From NCBI GenBank assembly GCA_030728985.1, contig JANQYI010000036.1, forward strand, positions 1 to 55,585: DNA of 55,585 bases. Direction: 5' to 3'. Source of the stretch: Burkholderiaceae bacterium. GTDB taxonomy: Bacteria > Pseudomonadota > Gammaproteobacteria > Burkholderiales > Burkholderiaceae_B. A program made the position numbers and the translations under genes. Of this stretch, positions 40,740-50,064 are shown piece by piece (positions within the stretch are counted from its first letter, which is position 1; the number at the start of each line of letters is the position of its first letter). The notes beneath the pieces were generated by a model that did not search any database, was not told where the DNA came from, and saw only the letters and a list, made by a program, of their open reading frames with translations.

Positions 40740-41623
40740 TTTTCTTTTCCGAACAAGCCGGCAGGGCGAAGCAGCAATACGATCGCCATGATGATAAACA
40801 CAACCGTGCTCGATGCTTCGGGCCAAAAGACCTTAGTCAGTCCCTCGATGACACCGAGTCCGAGACCGGTGACGATGGCACCTAGGATTGAACCCATTCC
40901 GCCAATCACCACAACGGCAAACACCACAATAATGAGGTTAGAGCCCATAAGCGGCGAGACTTGGATAATCGGGGCCGCTAACACGCCAGCAAAGCCCGCC
41001 AAAGTGACACCGAAGCCATAGGTCAAGGTGATCATGAGTGGAACGTTGACCCCAAAGGCTTCGACGAGTCTGGGATTTTCTGTACCCGCGCGCAAAAGCG
41101 CACCGAGTTTTGTGCGCTCGATCACAAACCATGTGATCAAGCACACCGTGAGTGATGCCACGACAACCCATGCGCGGTAATTCGGCAGCATCATGAAGCC
41201 GAGGTTTGTGGCGCCACGTAAGGCCTCGGGAGCCGAATACGGCTGTCCGGAGGCACCATAAAAACTGCGAAATAAACCTTCGATCAAGAGCGTAATACCA
41301 AAGGTTAATAAGAGACCATAGAGGTGATCAAGCTTGTAGAGATGCTTGAGCAGACATTTTTCAATCAGAATGCCGAATAAGCCGATCAGAATAGGGGCGA
41401 CGATTAGCATCACCCAGTAATTGAGACCAAGGTAGTGCAAACCCATCCAGGCTAAAAAAGCACCCAGCATATACAGTGCGCCGTGCGCGAAATTAATGAC
41501 GTTGAGTAAACCGAAGATGACGGCTAAGCCCAGCGATAAGATGGCATAGAAGGACCCGTTCACCAGGCCAAGCAGAAGCTGACCGAGAAACGCTTGCAAG
41601 GGAATACCAAAAATAGTGATCAT
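40736..41623 (-). CDS. livH: Branched-chain amino acid type ABC transporter permease LivH
   Basis: This is the second membrane subunit. The 295-residue protein has about eight transmembrane segments, GLVNGSFYAILSLGLAVIFG at the N-terminus and the ATPase-contact loop RAGTENPRLVEAFGVN. It ends in the usual LLLRPAGLFGKE. It is separated from livK by 96 bases that contain a GC-rich stem-loop. Confidence 0.94.
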   Translation of the reverse strand: MITIFGIPLQAFLGQLLLGLVNGSFYAILSLGLAVIFGLLNVINFAHGALYMLGAFLAWMGLHYLGLNYWVMLIVAPILIGLFGILIEKCLLKHLYKLDHLYGLLLTFGITLLIEGLFRSFYGASGQPYSAPEALRGATNLGFMMLPNYRAWVVVASLTVCLITWFVIERTKLGALLRAGTENPRLVEAFGVNVPLMITLTYGFGVTLAGFAGVLAAPIIQVSPLMGSNLIIVVFAVVVIGGMGSILGAIVTGLGLGVIEGLTKVFWPEASSTVVFIIMAIVLLLRPAGLFGKEK

Positions 41624-41678
41624 CGTCTGCCTACTTCATGAAGCCAATTGCTATTACAGAGCCATACACAGAGTCATA

Positions 41679-41709
41679 CCCCCTGGCAGACTGACGCGTC
41701 GCCAGGGGG
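41679..41709 (-). other. Stem-loop between livK and livH
   Basis: CCCCCTGGC (41679-41687) and GCCAGGGGG (41701-41709) form a perfect 9-bp GC-rich stem with a 13-base loop. It lies ten bases after the livK stop in the direction of transcription, with no U-run behind it. Such elements between binding-protein and permease genes often protect the upstream mRNA and lower downstream expression. Confidence 0.6.
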
Positions 41710-41719
41710 GTGAGTCTGT

Positions 41720-42931
41720 TTACTTCTTGATAAGTTTGCAGTTGGATTCGGAGAGCTTGGTAAACACCTCTTCACCTGGCAGGACTGCGATTTGCTTGTA
41801 GTAGTCCCACGGTCCTTTTGACTCGCTTGGTTTTTTAACTTCCATCAGGAACATGTCATGGATCATGCGGCCGTCTTCGCGGACATAGCCATTTTTGGCA
41901 AACATATCATTGACTTTGTTGGATTTCATCCATTTCATGATGGTGTCGCCATCATCACTATTTGTAGCTTTGATGGCATTCAGGTAGAACGATACCGCTG
42001 AATAGTTGCCCGCTTGAATCATCGAAGGCTTACGCTTGACACGTGCTTCGAATTTTTTAGACCAAGCGCGTGTTTCATCATTTTGATCCCAATACCAGCC
42101 GTCGGTGAACTGCATGCCTTGAGTAGCCTGAAGACCGAGCGAGTGAATATCGTTGATAAAAATCAGCAGGCCGGCCATTTTCATCGTCTTGCCAATGCCG
42201 AACTCGTTGGCGGCTTTGATCGAGTTAATGGTGTCACCCCCCGCATTTGCCAAGCCTAGGATCTGTGCCTTGGAGCTTTGGGCTTGCAACAAAAAGGAGG
42301 AGAAGTCTGAGGAGTTCAGGGGCGCGCGCACCTGGCCTTTGACTTCACCGCCTGCATCTCTGACGACCTTGGCGGTATCGCGTTCAAGTGCGTGACCAAA
42401 GGCGTAGTCAGCCGTCAAGAAGTACCAAGTTTTGCCACCCGCCTTGACAACGGCAGAGCCTGTGCCACGGGCTAAGGCCACGGTGTCATAGGCCCAGTGG
42501 ACGGTATAGGGCGTACATTGCGCACCTGTCAGGTCCGAGGCTGCAGCGCCAATGGCGAAAAAGGGCTTCTTCTTTTGAGCGGCGATACCAGCCAAGGCAA
42601 GGTTGACTCCGGAGTTCGTGCCACCCATTAGTAAGTCGATCTTTTGCTGGTCGAACCATTCCCGCGCACGCGCAGCTGCGACGTCCGCTTTGTTTTGGTG
42701 ATCCGCAAACAAAAGCTCAATCTTTTTTCCGTTGATTTGGCCGCCTGCATCGGCAATGGCCATGCGGACTGCCTCAACGCCGCCTGCGCCATCAATATCT
42801 GAATAGACGCTTGCCATATCGGTGACGAAACCGATCCGAATGACGTTGTCGGTAACATTAGCTTGTGCAGTGTGGCCAACAAGACCGAGACCCGCGATCA
42901 TGAGCGAAGCGCTTAGGGTACGAAGTTTCAT
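41720..42931 (-). CDS. livK: Periplasmic substrate-binding protein of the Liv transporter
   Basis: This 403-residue type I periplasmic binding protein delivers the substrate to LivH/LivM. A signal peptide (MKLRTLSASLMIAGLGLVGH, cleaved after AQA) precedes the Peripla_BP_6 fold, which begins IRIGFVTDMASVYSD. The IDLLMGGTNSGVNLALAG and YFLTADYAFGHALERD blocks are typical. AGGAGA upstream supports the start. The ligand cannot be read with confidence; this subgroup includes branched-chain amino acid, amide and aromatic-compound binders. Its position between the ATPase and permease genes is unusual. Confidence 0.9.
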   Translation of the reverse strand: MKLRTLSASLMIAGLGLVGHTAQANVTDNVIRIGFVTDMASVYSDIDGAGGVEAVRMAIADAGGQINGKKIELLFADHQNKADVAAARAREWFDQQKIDLLMGGTNSGVNLALAGIAAQKKKPFFAIGAAASDLTGAQCTPYTVHWAYDTVALARGTGSAVVKAGGKTWYFLTADYAFGHALERDTAKVVRDAGGEVKGQVRAPLNSSDFSSFLLQAQSSKAQILGLANAGGDTINSIKAANEFGIGKTMKMAGLLIFINDIHSLGLQATQGMQFTDGWYWDQNDETRAWSKKFEARVKRKPSMIQAGNYSAVSFYLNAIKATNSDDGDTIMKWMKSNKVNDMFAKNGYVREDGRMIHDMFLMEVKKPSESKGPWDYYKQIAVLPGEEVFTKLSESNCKLIKK

Positions 42932-42970
42932 TTAGTTCTCCTAGGGGTTGCTGCGATTAAAATTTTATTG

Positions 42971-43681
42971 TTAGACACCGAGTAATTCATTTAATACAGA
43001 TTGCTTTTCCTTGAGTTCGCTAGCATCAAAATGTTCAACGATTTGCCCGTGCTCCATGACATAGAATCGATCTGCCAAGGGCGCGGCAAAGCGGAAATTT
43101 TGCTCCACCATGACAATGGTGTAGCCCTTGTCTTTGAGCATTTTGATCATTCGACCCAGCGCTTGCACAATCACTGGCGCAAGCCCTTCGGAAATTTCGT
43201 CCAGCAAGAGCAGATTCGCACCCGTGCGCAAAATGCGCGCGACCGCTAGCATTTGTTGCTCACCACCTGATAGCCGAGTGCCGGGAGAGTGACGTCGCTC
43301 TAACAGGTTGGGGAACATTTCATAAATTTCGGCAAGCGTCATGCCACCGCCAGGGACGCCCACAGGGGGGGGTAAGAGGAGATTTTCCTCGCAGGACAAG
43401 CTAGCAAAGATACCGCGCTCTTCTGGGCAATAGCCGATCCCGAGATGTGCGATTTTGAAGGTAGGCATATCGATCGCTTCTTGCCCGTGAATACGGACGG
43501 ATCCTTTGCGAGAGCCCGTCAGACCCAAGATCGCGCGCAAAGTCGTGGTCCGTCCCGCGCCATTACGACCTAGTAGGGTGACGACTTCGCCTTTATTTAC
43601 CGTGAGGTTGACACCATGCAAAATGTGAGACTCGCCGTACCAAGCTTGCAGATCTTTGATTTCGAGTGCGCTCGTACTCAT
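42971..43681 (-). CDS. livF: ABC transporter ATP-binding protein LivF
   Basis: This is one of two ATPases of the importer. The 236-residue protein has Walker A GRNGAGRTTTL, in which arginine replaces the usual lysine, plus signature LSGGEQQMLAVARIL, a Walker B with LLLDEISEGLAP and the H-region MVEQN. The Arg codon (CGG) is clear in the DNA. Everything else is normal, including the LivF-specific DEISEGL. Whether it hydrolyses ATP well is open. It overlaps livG by four bases. Confidence 0.93.
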   Translation of the reverse strand: MSTSALEIKDLQAWYGESHILHGVNLTVNKGEVVTLLGRNGAGRTTTLRAILGLTGSRKGSVRIHGQEAIDMPTFKIAHLGIGYCPEERGIFASLSCEENLLLPPPVGVPGGGMTLAEIYEMFPNLLERRHSPGTRLSGGEQQMLAVARILRTGANLLLLDEISEGLAPVIVQALGRMIKMLKDKGYTIVMVEQNFRFAAPLADRFYVMEHGQIVEHFDASELKEKQSVLNELLGV

Positions 43682-44451
43682 CCGTGCGCTCCCTCAAGCT
43701 CGCCCTCAGTCGTACCCATATAGGCCTCCATCACAGCAGGGTCTTTTGAAACGTGGGCATAGTTGCCCTCAGCCAACACTGAGCCGCGCGCGAGTACGGT
43801 AATCGTGTCGGCGATCGAAGACACGACATTCATGTTGTGTTCAACCATCAAAATCGTTCGGCCGACACTGACGCGCTTAATGAGTTGCGTCACGCGATCG
43901 ACGTCTTCGTGGCCCATGCCTTGGGTGGGTTCATCGAGCAACATGAGTTCAGGCTCCATCGCTAAAGTAGTAGCGATTTCGAGTGCGCGTTTGCGTCCAT
44001 AAGGAAGGTTGACCGTCATTTCGTTTGCGAAATCGCCGAGATCGACTTGCTCGAGGAGTTCTCGGGCGCGCTCGTTCAAGGCGTTCAGTCTCTGATCGCT
44101 TTGCCAAAAATTAAAGGAAAGACCCGTCTCGCGTTGTAGTCCAATCCTGACATTTTCAAGAACAGAAAGATGCGGAAAGACAGCGGAGATCTGAAAGGAG
44201 CGAATAATGCCTCGTCGGGCAATGTGCGCTGGAGTGTCACGTGTGATGTCGAGGCCATTAAAGGTAATGCTTCCACGCGTGGGCGTTAAAAACTTGGTCA
44301 GTAAGTTAAAGCACGTGGTCTTACCTGCACCATTGGGGCCGATTAGCGCGTGGATCTGACCGCGCTGTATGCGCAGAGATACTTCATTGACTGCTACAAA
44401 ACCACGAAATTCTTTTGTGAGCCCTCTCGTCTCAAGAATGATGTCTTGCAT
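43678..44451 (-). CDS. livG: ABC transporter ATP-binding protein LivG
   Basis: This is the second ATPase. The 257-residue protein has a normal Walker A GPNGAGKTTCFN, a Q-loop region with IIRSFQISAVFPHLSV, the LivG-type signature region LPYGRKRALEIATTLA, Walker B LMLLDEPTQGMG and the MVEHNM H-loop. The signature reads YGRKR rather than SGGQ, as is common in LivG. The ATG giving MQDIILETRG is the natural start. It is first in the cluster, 89 bases after nth. Confidence 0.94.
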   Translation of the reverse strand: MQDIILETRGLTKEFRGFVAVNEVSLRIQRGQIHALIGPNGAGKTTCFNLLTKFLTPTRGSITFNGLDITRDTPAHIARRGIIRSFQISAVFPHLSVLENVRIGLQRETGLSFNFWQSDQRLNALNERARELLEQVDLGDFANEMTVNLPYGRKRALEIATTLAMEPELMLLDEPTQGMGHEDVDRVTQLIKRVSVGRTILMVEHNMNVVSSIADTITVLARGSVLAEGNYAHVSKDPAVMEAYMGTTEGELEGAHG

Positions 44452-44540
44452 GCAGCAACCCGCCCAAATAATTTTAGATTTGATGGCTAAGTATTGCGCA
44501 CACAAGCGGCAAAGCTCAATGAGGGTTTGCCTTAGGGTTG

Positions 44541-45176
44541 TTAACCCTTGGTTTTTTTTGTGTACTCGCACAGATCAGAAATGCCGCACTGAGGGCATTT
44601 TGGCGTACGCGCGACACAAATGTAACGGCCATGCAAAATGAGCCAGTGATGCACATCAAGCTTGAATTCGTCGGCAACGAACTTTTCTAGCCCTTTTTCG
44701 ACGGCGACGACGTCTTTGCCGGGGGCGATTTTGGTCCGATTGGCGACTCTAAAAATATGGGTGTCGACGGCGATGGTCGGCTGGCCAAACGCTGTGTTCA
44801 ACACCACGTTGGCCGTTTTGCGACCCACCCCAGGGAGAGCTTCGAGCGCTTCGCGCGTCTGGGGAACCTTGCCCCCATGCTGCTCGAGCAATATTTTGCA
44901 GGTGGCAATCGCGTTTTTCGCCTTGGTTTTAAACAGGCCGATGGTCTTGATGTAGGCCATGAGTTTTTCTTCGCCGAGTGCCAGAAGAGCTTTGGGCGTG
45001 CCGTAGCGAGGGAAAAACTTTCGGGTGGCGATATTGACGGCCTTGTCGGTCGTTTGTGCCGAGAGCAACACGGCGATCAGTAGCTGAAAATCGCTGCCGT
45101 ATTCCAGCTCGGTCGTCGGGTTGGGATTGGCCGCACGCAGGCGGGTAAAAATTTCTTTGCGTTTTTGAGGGTTCAT
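44541..45176 (-). CDS. nth: Endonuclease III
   Basis: Nth is a DNA glycosylase/AP lyase that removes oxidised pyrimidines. The 211-residue protein has the helix-hairpin-helix [14 protein letters not shown] with the catalytic lysine and [11 protein letters not shown] with the catalytic aspartate. Its C-terminal 4Fe-4S loop has the exact C-x6-C-x2-C-x5-C spacing ([17 protein letters not shown]). It overlaps rnfB by four bases. The 3' end contains an eight-A run encoding lysines. Confidence 0.97.
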   Translation of the reverse strand: MNPQKRKEIFTRLRAANPNPTTELEYGSDFQLLIAVLLSAQTTDKAVNIATRKFFPRYGTPKALLALGEEKLMAYIKTIGLFKTKAKNAIATCKILLEQHGGKVPQTREALEALPGVGRKTANVVLNTAFGQPTIAVDTHIFRVANRTKIAPGKDVVAVEKGLEKFVADEFKLDVHHWLILHGRYICVARTPKCPQCGISDLCEYTKKTKG

Positions 45177-45787
45177 GGCGTGCTGGCATTGCGCCGAGCG
45201 CGTGCGCGCGCAAGCGCGGCTTGGGCGGCTGTGCGTTTGTCTTCGGTCGTATTGACGATAGATGCGGTCTGAAGGGGGGGCTCGTCAGTGCTTCTTAAGC
45301 TGGCGGGTGTTTTGTTGAGCCTTGTGATGCGGCGCTCATAGCGCGCGCGTGCCTGATTGGCATCGTCCCGGGTCCAAGCCCGTGTCGGCTCGACATTGAC
45401 CATGTCGATGCAATCCACCGGGCAAGGGGCCACACATAAATCACAGCCCGTACAGTCAGCTGCGATGATGGTGTGCATAACTTTTGAGGCGCCCAAAATA
45501 GCGTCGACAGGACAAGCCTGGATGCACAGTGTGCAGCCGATGCAAAACTGCTCGTCGATCACAGCAACCTGAAGAGGCACGTGGGGACCGCAACTTTGAT
45601 CGAGAGGCAGTATGGGCTTGTTAAGCAGTTGGGCCAACGCGGCGATCCCGGTGTCGCCGCCAGGAGGGCAGCGATTGATGGGGGCGCTACCTTCGGCGAT
45701 GGCGCGCGCGTAGGGCGCGCAGCCCTCAAACCCACATTTCGTACATTGAGTCTGCGGTAGCAGACGATTGATACGTTCTGCCAGCAT
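45173..45787 (-). CDS. rnfB: RnfB/RsxB-like ferredoxin, standalone
   Basis: This 204-residue iron-sulfur protein has the RnfB cysteine pattern CTKCGFEGC plus a fourth cysteine 16 residues later. Two 4Fe-4S motifs follow, [12 protein letters not shown] and [12 protein letters not shown]. It lacks the N-terminal membrane anchor of classical RnfB. No other rnf genes are present, so it cannot be part of a local Rnf pump. I use the ATG overlapping the phaZ stop (TAATG). The C-terminal 60 residues are basic and alanine-rich. Its electron partner is unknown. Confidence 0.88.
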   Translation of the reverse strand: MLAERINRLLPQTQCTKCGFEGCAPYARAIAEGSAPINRCPPGGDTGIAALAQLLNKPILPLDQSCGPHVPLQVAVIDEQFCIGCTLCIQACPVDAILGASKVMHTIIAADCTGCDLCVAPCPVDCIDMVNVEPTRAWTRDDANQARARYERRITRLNKTPASLRSTDEPPLQTASIVNTTEDKRTAAQAALARARARRNASTP

Positions 45788-47013
45788 TAGACCCGACGGA
45801 TAAATTCCGCGATTTGTGGGCAGATGGTCGTGCGCCAACGGCGTCCCGAAAAAATACCGTAGTGACCACAGTCCGGTGCCGTGAAGTGTTGCTTGCGTTT
45901 GGCGGGGATCCCGGAGCAGAGTGTTTGCGCCGCGCGTGTTTGACCCTCGCCTGAGATGTCATCAAGCTCGCCTTCGATGGTGAACAAGGCGACGGATTTG
46001 ATGTCGGCGGGACGAACAATCTGACCATCAACTTCCCACGTGCCGTTGGGTAAATCGAAATCCTGAAACACAACGCGAATCGTATCGAGGTAAAAATCGG
46101 CGGACATATCGAGTACGGCGTTGTACTCGTTGTAAAAGCGGCGATGCGCCTCGGCATCCTCGTCATCGCCACGCAATAAGTCTAGATAAAAATCATAATG
46201 TGATTTGAGATGACGATCCGGGTTCATCGACAAAAAGCCGGCGTGTTGCAAAAAGCCAGGATAAACGCGACGACCCGCGCCGGGGTACTGCGCTGGGACG
46301 GTATGAATGAGCTTTTCTTCGAACCATTCGAAAGGCTTGGTTGTGGCCAGTCGGTTGACTTGCGTGGGTGAGCAGCGTGGGTCGATTGGCCCACCCATCA
46401 TCACCATGCTGCGCGGCAAGCAGGGATCTTTGTTGGTCGCCATCAGTGAGATCGCCGCAAGTGCGGGCACAGTGGGCTGACACACGGATATCACGTGCAC
46501 ATCGGGGCCAAGGTGGCGAATAAAGTCCTGAACGTAATGGACGTAGTCATTTAAATGGAAGGGACCCGCGGATAGGGGCACCATGCGGGCATCGATCCAG
46601 TCGGTGACATAAACCTCGTGCTCAGGCAGTAAGGCGCGCACGGTGTCACGCAACAGCGTTGCGTGGTGGCCAGACATCGGTGCGATCATCAGTATTTTAG
46701 GTGTCGCTTTACGAAGCTTTTCGGAAATATCGCGTTTGAAATAAATCAGATTACAGAAAGGCTTGGCGTAAACAATCTCTTCGCTGACGGCGACGGGTTT
46801 GCCGTTGACTTCAGTCGTAGGTAAGCCCCAGGCAGGCTTTTCGTACTTTTTACCAAGGCGATGAATGAACTCATAGCCGGCAGCCATCTGTCGCGCCATC
46901 GGCGAGTAGGCGAGAGGACTGGCGGGGTGAGAGAAGAGTTTGGAACCCACTTCGGTGAAGTGTGCAAGAGGCGACATGAGGGCCCGGTGCATTTCATGCA
47001 GATCATAAAGCAT
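45787..47013 (-). CDS. phaZ: Intracellular polyhydroxybutyrate depolymerase
   Basis: PhaZ degrades stored PHB granules to 3-hydroxybutyrate units. The 408-residue protein belongs to the intracellular PhaZa type, where a cysteine replaces serine in the lipase box: [12 protein letters not shown] with C178 as nucleophile. The C-terminal [15 protein letters not shown] supplies the catalytic histidine. No signal peptide is present. No PHB synthesis genes occur in the window. A 19-bp palindrome lies about 78 bases upstream. It overlaps rnfB by one base. Confidence 0.93.
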   Translation of the reverse strand: MLYDLHEMHRALMSPLAHFTEVGSKLFSHPASPLAYSPMARQMAAGYEFIHRLGKKYEKPAWGLPTTEVNGKPVAVSEEIVYAKPFCNLIYFKRDISEKLRKATPKILMIAPMSGHHATLLRDTVRALLPEHEVYVTDWIDARMVPLSAGPFHLNDYVHYVQDFIRHLGPDVHVISVCQPTVPALAAISLMATNKDPCLPRSMVMMGGPIDPRCSPTQVNRLATTKPFEWFEEKLIHTVPAQYPGAGRRVYPGFLQHAGFLSMNPDRHLKSHYDFYLDLLRGDDEDAEAHRRFYNEYNAVLDMSADFYLDTIRVVFQDFDLPNGTWEVDGQIVRPADIKSVALFTIEGELDDISGEGQTRAAQTLCSGIPAKRKQHFTAPDCGHYGIFSGRRWRTTICPQIAEFIRRV

Positions 47014-47090
47014 GCGTCATTCCAAAATTGTCATGTGATAGCGCATTATGCGCCTGATCTGAACGCAGTTGAGCGACTGAGTGCAGGTTA

Positions 47091-47109
47091 TTTGTTGCGA
47101 CGCAACAAA
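47091..47109. promoter_or_regulatory. Perfect palindrome upstream of phaZ (possible operator)
   Basis: TTTGTTGCG-A-CGCAACAAA is a perfect inverted repeat with 9-bp arms in the 126-base gap between fpr and phaZ. No T-run follows on the phaZ strand, so it is unlikely to be a terminator. A second perfect repeat, GCGCAT-T-ATGCGC, lies at 47041-47053. TGC-rich palindromes are known operators of PhaR, the PHB-sensing repressor, so a PhaR site is a reasonable guess. Confidence 0.5.
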
Positions 47110-47139
47110 ATGTCGTTTAGTCGCCACGACCGCGCGGGT

Positions 47140-47988
47140 TTACCAGTAGTTTTCGACGGCAAGATTGCCCGCAACCCCACGACGACCCGGAGCAAAGCCA
47201 CGTTCGGCGAGCAAACCTCGCATTTCCGTCACCATCGCGGGATTGCCGCACAGCATGATGCGCGAGCGGGTGGGCTCGAGGGCAACCCCTGCACGTTGTT
47301 CGAGTTCGCCGCTATTCAGTAATGTGGTGAGGCGGGCCGGGTTCAGCCATTGAGACTTGATCGAAGGAGAGAGTTCGCGACTCAAGGCTTCCTGAGATGT
47401 CACGGGCAGGTAAATCAATTGAGCCCGCTGAGGGTCAACGAGGTTGGCGAGTGCCAAAAGTTCTTGGCGGTAGGCAAGTTCGCTGGATGTTCTGACACCA
47501 TGCAGCAAAACGATGTGTTTAAAACGGTGCCATGTGGCCGGATCCCGCAACATGGATAAATAGGCGGAGAGCCCAGTACCCGTCGCGACAAGCCAGAGAT
47601 CCTCGCCATCAACGAAGCGCTCGAGCGTCAAAAATCCAAAAACAGACTTGTCGATCCAGAGCGCATCGCCAAGTTGGAGACGAGACAAAGCAGGGCTGAA
47701 CTTGCCGTCAGGCACGACCACTGAGAAAAACTCAAGCTCGTCGGCATCGGGTTTAGACACCATCGAATAGGCTCGCCATTCGTTCGGTATGGGCGCAGCC
47801 TGTGGGGCGGCTGATTCAGGCGAGCCCACACACAAGCCTAAACGGGCAAACTGTCCTGGCAGAAAGGCAAAACCCGGCGGACGTGTGACGGTGATGGAAA
47901 ACAGTTTGTCCTCAAGCCAGGTCGTCTTGGCCAGCACAGTTTGCTGCGTATAGCGTGACTCGCTGGACTTGGTGGCTTGATCAGTCAT
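47140..47988 (-). CDS. fpr: Ferredoxin-NADP+ reductase
   Basis: Fpr moves electrons between NADPH and ferredoxin or flavodoxin. The 282-residue FAD protein has the FAD-binding RAYSMVS motif, the NADP-binding segment LVATGTGLSAYLSML and CGNPAMVTEM. It ends in the VENYW tail typical of the bacterial Fpr subgroup. It lies 26 bases downstream of fdxA on the same strand, so the two probably form a redox pair. Confidence 0.94.
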   Translation of the reverse strand: MTDQATKSSESRYTQQTVLAKTTWLEDKLFSITVTRPPGFAFLPGQFARLGLCVGSPESAAPQAAPIPNEWRAYSMVSKPDADELEFFSVVVPDGKFSPALSRLQLGDALWIDKSVFGFLTLERFVDGEDLWLVATGTGLSAYLSMLRDPATWHRFKHIVLLHGVRTSSELAYRQELLALANLVDPQRAQLIYLPVTSQEALSRELSPSIKSQWLNPARLTTLLNSGELEQRAGVALEPTRSRIMLCGNPAMVTEMRGLLAERGFAPGRRGVAGNLAVENYW

Positions 47989-48014
47989 GGGCGCGATGCA
48001 CTCGGCAGAAACGC

Positions 48015-48338
48015 TCAGCGTTCAAGATGCTTGAGCTTGTCGGGCATGCCGTTCCAGTTGTCCGCGTCTTCGAGAGGTTTTTTGGAGCGACTGATGCTCT
48101 TGAAGCTTGGGGAAAGTTCGGCATTGAGCGCGATGAACTTCATCTGATCCTGAGGCACGTCTTCTTCGGCAAAAATGGCATTGGCCGGGCACTCGGGAAT
48201 ACAAACGGCACAATCGATGCACTCATCCGGATCAATGACCAGAAAGTTGGGTCCTTCGCGGAAACAATCGACAGGACACACGTCCACACAGTCAGTGAAC
48301 TTACATTTAATACAATTTTCCGTCACGACATGCGTCAT
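48015..48338 (-). CDS. fdxA: Seven-iron ferredoxin FdxA
   Basis: This 107-residue ferredoxin carries one 3Fe-4S and one 4Fe-4S cluster for low-potential electron transfer. The N-terminus [20 protein letters not shown] and the second motif [12 protein letters not shown] give the seven-iron pattern of the Azotobacter FdI type. The basic C-terminal extension (about residues 60-107) is typical. A GTG three codons upstream is less likely as the start. It diverges from pncB across a 122-base gap. Confidence 0.95.
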   Translation of the reverse strand: MTHVVTENCIKCKFTDCVDVCPVDCFREGPNFLVIDPDECIDCAVCIPECPANAIFAEEDVPQDQMKFIALNAELSPSFKSISRSKKPLEDADNWNGMPDKLKHLER

Positions 48339-48460
48339 GTGTTTCACCAGAATACAAATAAGATGGTTATATTTTACCCAAACCGATCACGCGTGTTCGG
48401 GATACCCCTAAGAGGTGAGGTGGCTGTGCTAATGTTCAAAAAAATGACTAAAAATAGCCC

Positions 48461-49636
48461 ATGATCATTAAATCTCTGCTGGATACTGACCTCTACAAGT
48501 TCACCATGATGCAGGTGGTGTTACACCATTTTCCTGCAGCGCAGGTCGAATATCGCTTCAAGTGCCGCACGCCTGGGGTCGATTTGCGTCCCTATCTGGA
48601 TGAAATTCGCACTGAGATCCATCTCTTGTGCCAGTTGCGTTTTAGCGAAGACGAGCTCGCCTATCTGGGCGGGTTGCGCTTTATCAAGAGCGATTTCATT
48701 GACTTTCTGGGTTTGTTTCATCTGCCAGAAAAGTGCATCATAGTTTCCGAGGGTGCCTTGCCAGGAGAGATTGACATTCAAGTCAAAGGATCCTGGCTGC
48801 ACACAATTTTGTTTGAGATCCCGGTGCTGGCGATTGTCAACGAGGTGTATTTCCGTCGGACTTGTACGAATCCAGACTGGGAAGAAGGCCGAGAGCGACT
48901 TCAAACAAAAATGAAGCTCGTGCTCGAAGCGACGGATCTCGATGATTTCAGGGTGGCCGAATATGGCACGCGACGCCGGTTTTCGCGCGAGTGGCACGAG
49001 GAGGTCGTCATCACCATGAAAGCCCAGATGGGCAAGCACTTTGCCGGCACCAGTAATGTCTGGTTCGCGATGCGTCATGGTGTGTTGCCATTGGGTACGA
49101 TGGCGCATGAGTATTTGCAGGCGTGTCAAGCTCTCGGCCCACGGTTGCGTGATTCGCAAGTATTTGCATTGGATGTTTGGGCCAAGGAGTATCGGGGAGA
49201 TCTCGGAATCGCCCTCTCCGATGTGTATGGCGTCGCCGCATTTTTACGCGATTTCGATATGTATTTTTGCAAGCTGTTCGACGGCGCGCGTCATGACTCT
49301 GGTGATCCCTTCGATTGGGGCGAGCGCATGATCGCGCATTACAAAGTGAATCGTGTCGACCCCCGGACCAAGACCTTGATTTTTTCAGATGCGTTAACAT
49401 TTCCACGTGCGATTGAGTTGACCCGTCGCTTTTCTGGACGCTGTAAAACTGCGTTTGGTATTGGTACGAATTTGACCAATGATTTAGGTCATGAACCGCT
49501 GCAGATTGTGATGAAGATGGTGCGCTGTAACGGACAACCCGTGGCAAAAGTGTCCGACGCGCCTGAAAAAACGATGTGCGACGACAAAGCCTATCTCGCA
49601 TACTTGCGACAGGTCTTTGAACTCCCGCCCGCCTAA
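48461..49636 (+). CDS. pncB: Nicotinate phosphoribosyltransferase
   Basis: PncB makes nicotinate mononucleotide in the NAD salvage pathway. The 391-residue protein starts [20 protein letters not shown] and includes EYGTRRRFS, the [12 protein letters not shown] phosphoribosyl-binding block and [12 protein letters not shown], all family hallmarks. Length is normal. It is the first gene on the plus strand after the fdxA-phaZ block and is followed after 52 bases by a RidA-family gene. Confidence 0.96.
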   Translation: MIIKSLLDTDLYKFTMMQVVLHHFPAAQVEYRFKCRTPGVDLRPYLDEIRTEIHLLCQLRFSEDELAYLGGLRFIKSDFIDFLGLFHLPEKCIIVSEGALPGEIDIQVKGSWLHTILFEIPVLAIVNEVYFRRTCTNPDWEEGRERLQTKMKLVLEATDLDDFRVAEYGTRRRFSREWHEEVVITMKAQMGKHFAGTSNVWFAMRHGVLPLGTMAHEYLQACQALGPRLRDSQVFALDVWAKEYRGDLGIALSDVYGVAAFLRDFDMYFCKLFDGARHDSGDPFDWGERMIAHYKVNRVDPRTKTLIFSDALTFPRAIELTRRFSGRCKTAFGIGTNLTNDLGHEPLQIVMKMVRCNGQPVAKVSDAPEKTMCDDKAYLAYLRQVFELPPA

Positions 49637-49688
49637 GCAGTCCAACCCTTTGGTGCACAAAGCGCCATTTTCAATTCAAGGAAAAACA

Positions 49689-50039
49689 ATGAGCAACATC
49701 AAACGTGTCAACGTCGGCAAGCGACTCTCCGATATGGCGGTTTATAACGGCGTCGCGTATCTGGCAGGACAGGTTGCCAACGATACCAAGCAAGACGTGA
49801 CCGGACAAACAGCCCAGGTGTTGGCTACCATTGACGCCTTGCTCGCAGAAGCAGGTACCGATAAAACCCGCATTTTGATGGCGCAAGTATTTGTTGCCAA
49901 TATCGTCGAGTACGACGGCATGAACAAGGCGTGGGAAGCTTGGGTGCCCGCCGGTAACGCGCCACCGCGCGCTACGATCGAAGCGCGTCTCGCGGGTCCC
50001 GACTATAAAGTTGAAATCGTCGTGACTGCCGCTGTTTAA
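49689..50039 (+). CDS. RidA (YjgF/YER057c/UK114) family protein
   Basis: This 116-residue protein has the RidA trimer fold. Canonical members hydrolyse reactive enamine/imine products of PLP enzymes. The core YLAGQVANDT and the terminal PPRATIEARLAGPDYKVEI are present, including the arginine that binds the substrate carboxylate. The divergent N-terminus (MSNIKRVNVGKR) suggests a RidA subgroup rather than archetypal RidA, so the substrate is uncertain. AAGGAAA ahead of the ATG supports this start over one inside pncB. Confidence 0.88.
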   Translation: MSNIKRVNVGKRLSDMAVYNGVAYLAGQVANDTKQDVTGQTAQVLATIDALLAEAGTDKTRILMAQVFVANIVEYDGMNKAWEAWVPAGNAPPRATIEARLAGPDYKVEIVVTAAV

Positions 50040-50064
50040 ATCCCGTCCCTTTTCTTCTGCAAAC

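Noticed and set aside
44534-44559. Inverted repeat AGGGTT/AACCCT followed by TGG and eight T on the plus strand, resembling a terminator
   Set aside because: No plus-strand gene reads toward it, and the T-run is the lysine codons at the end of nth on the minus strand. On the nth strand no T-run follows the repeat.
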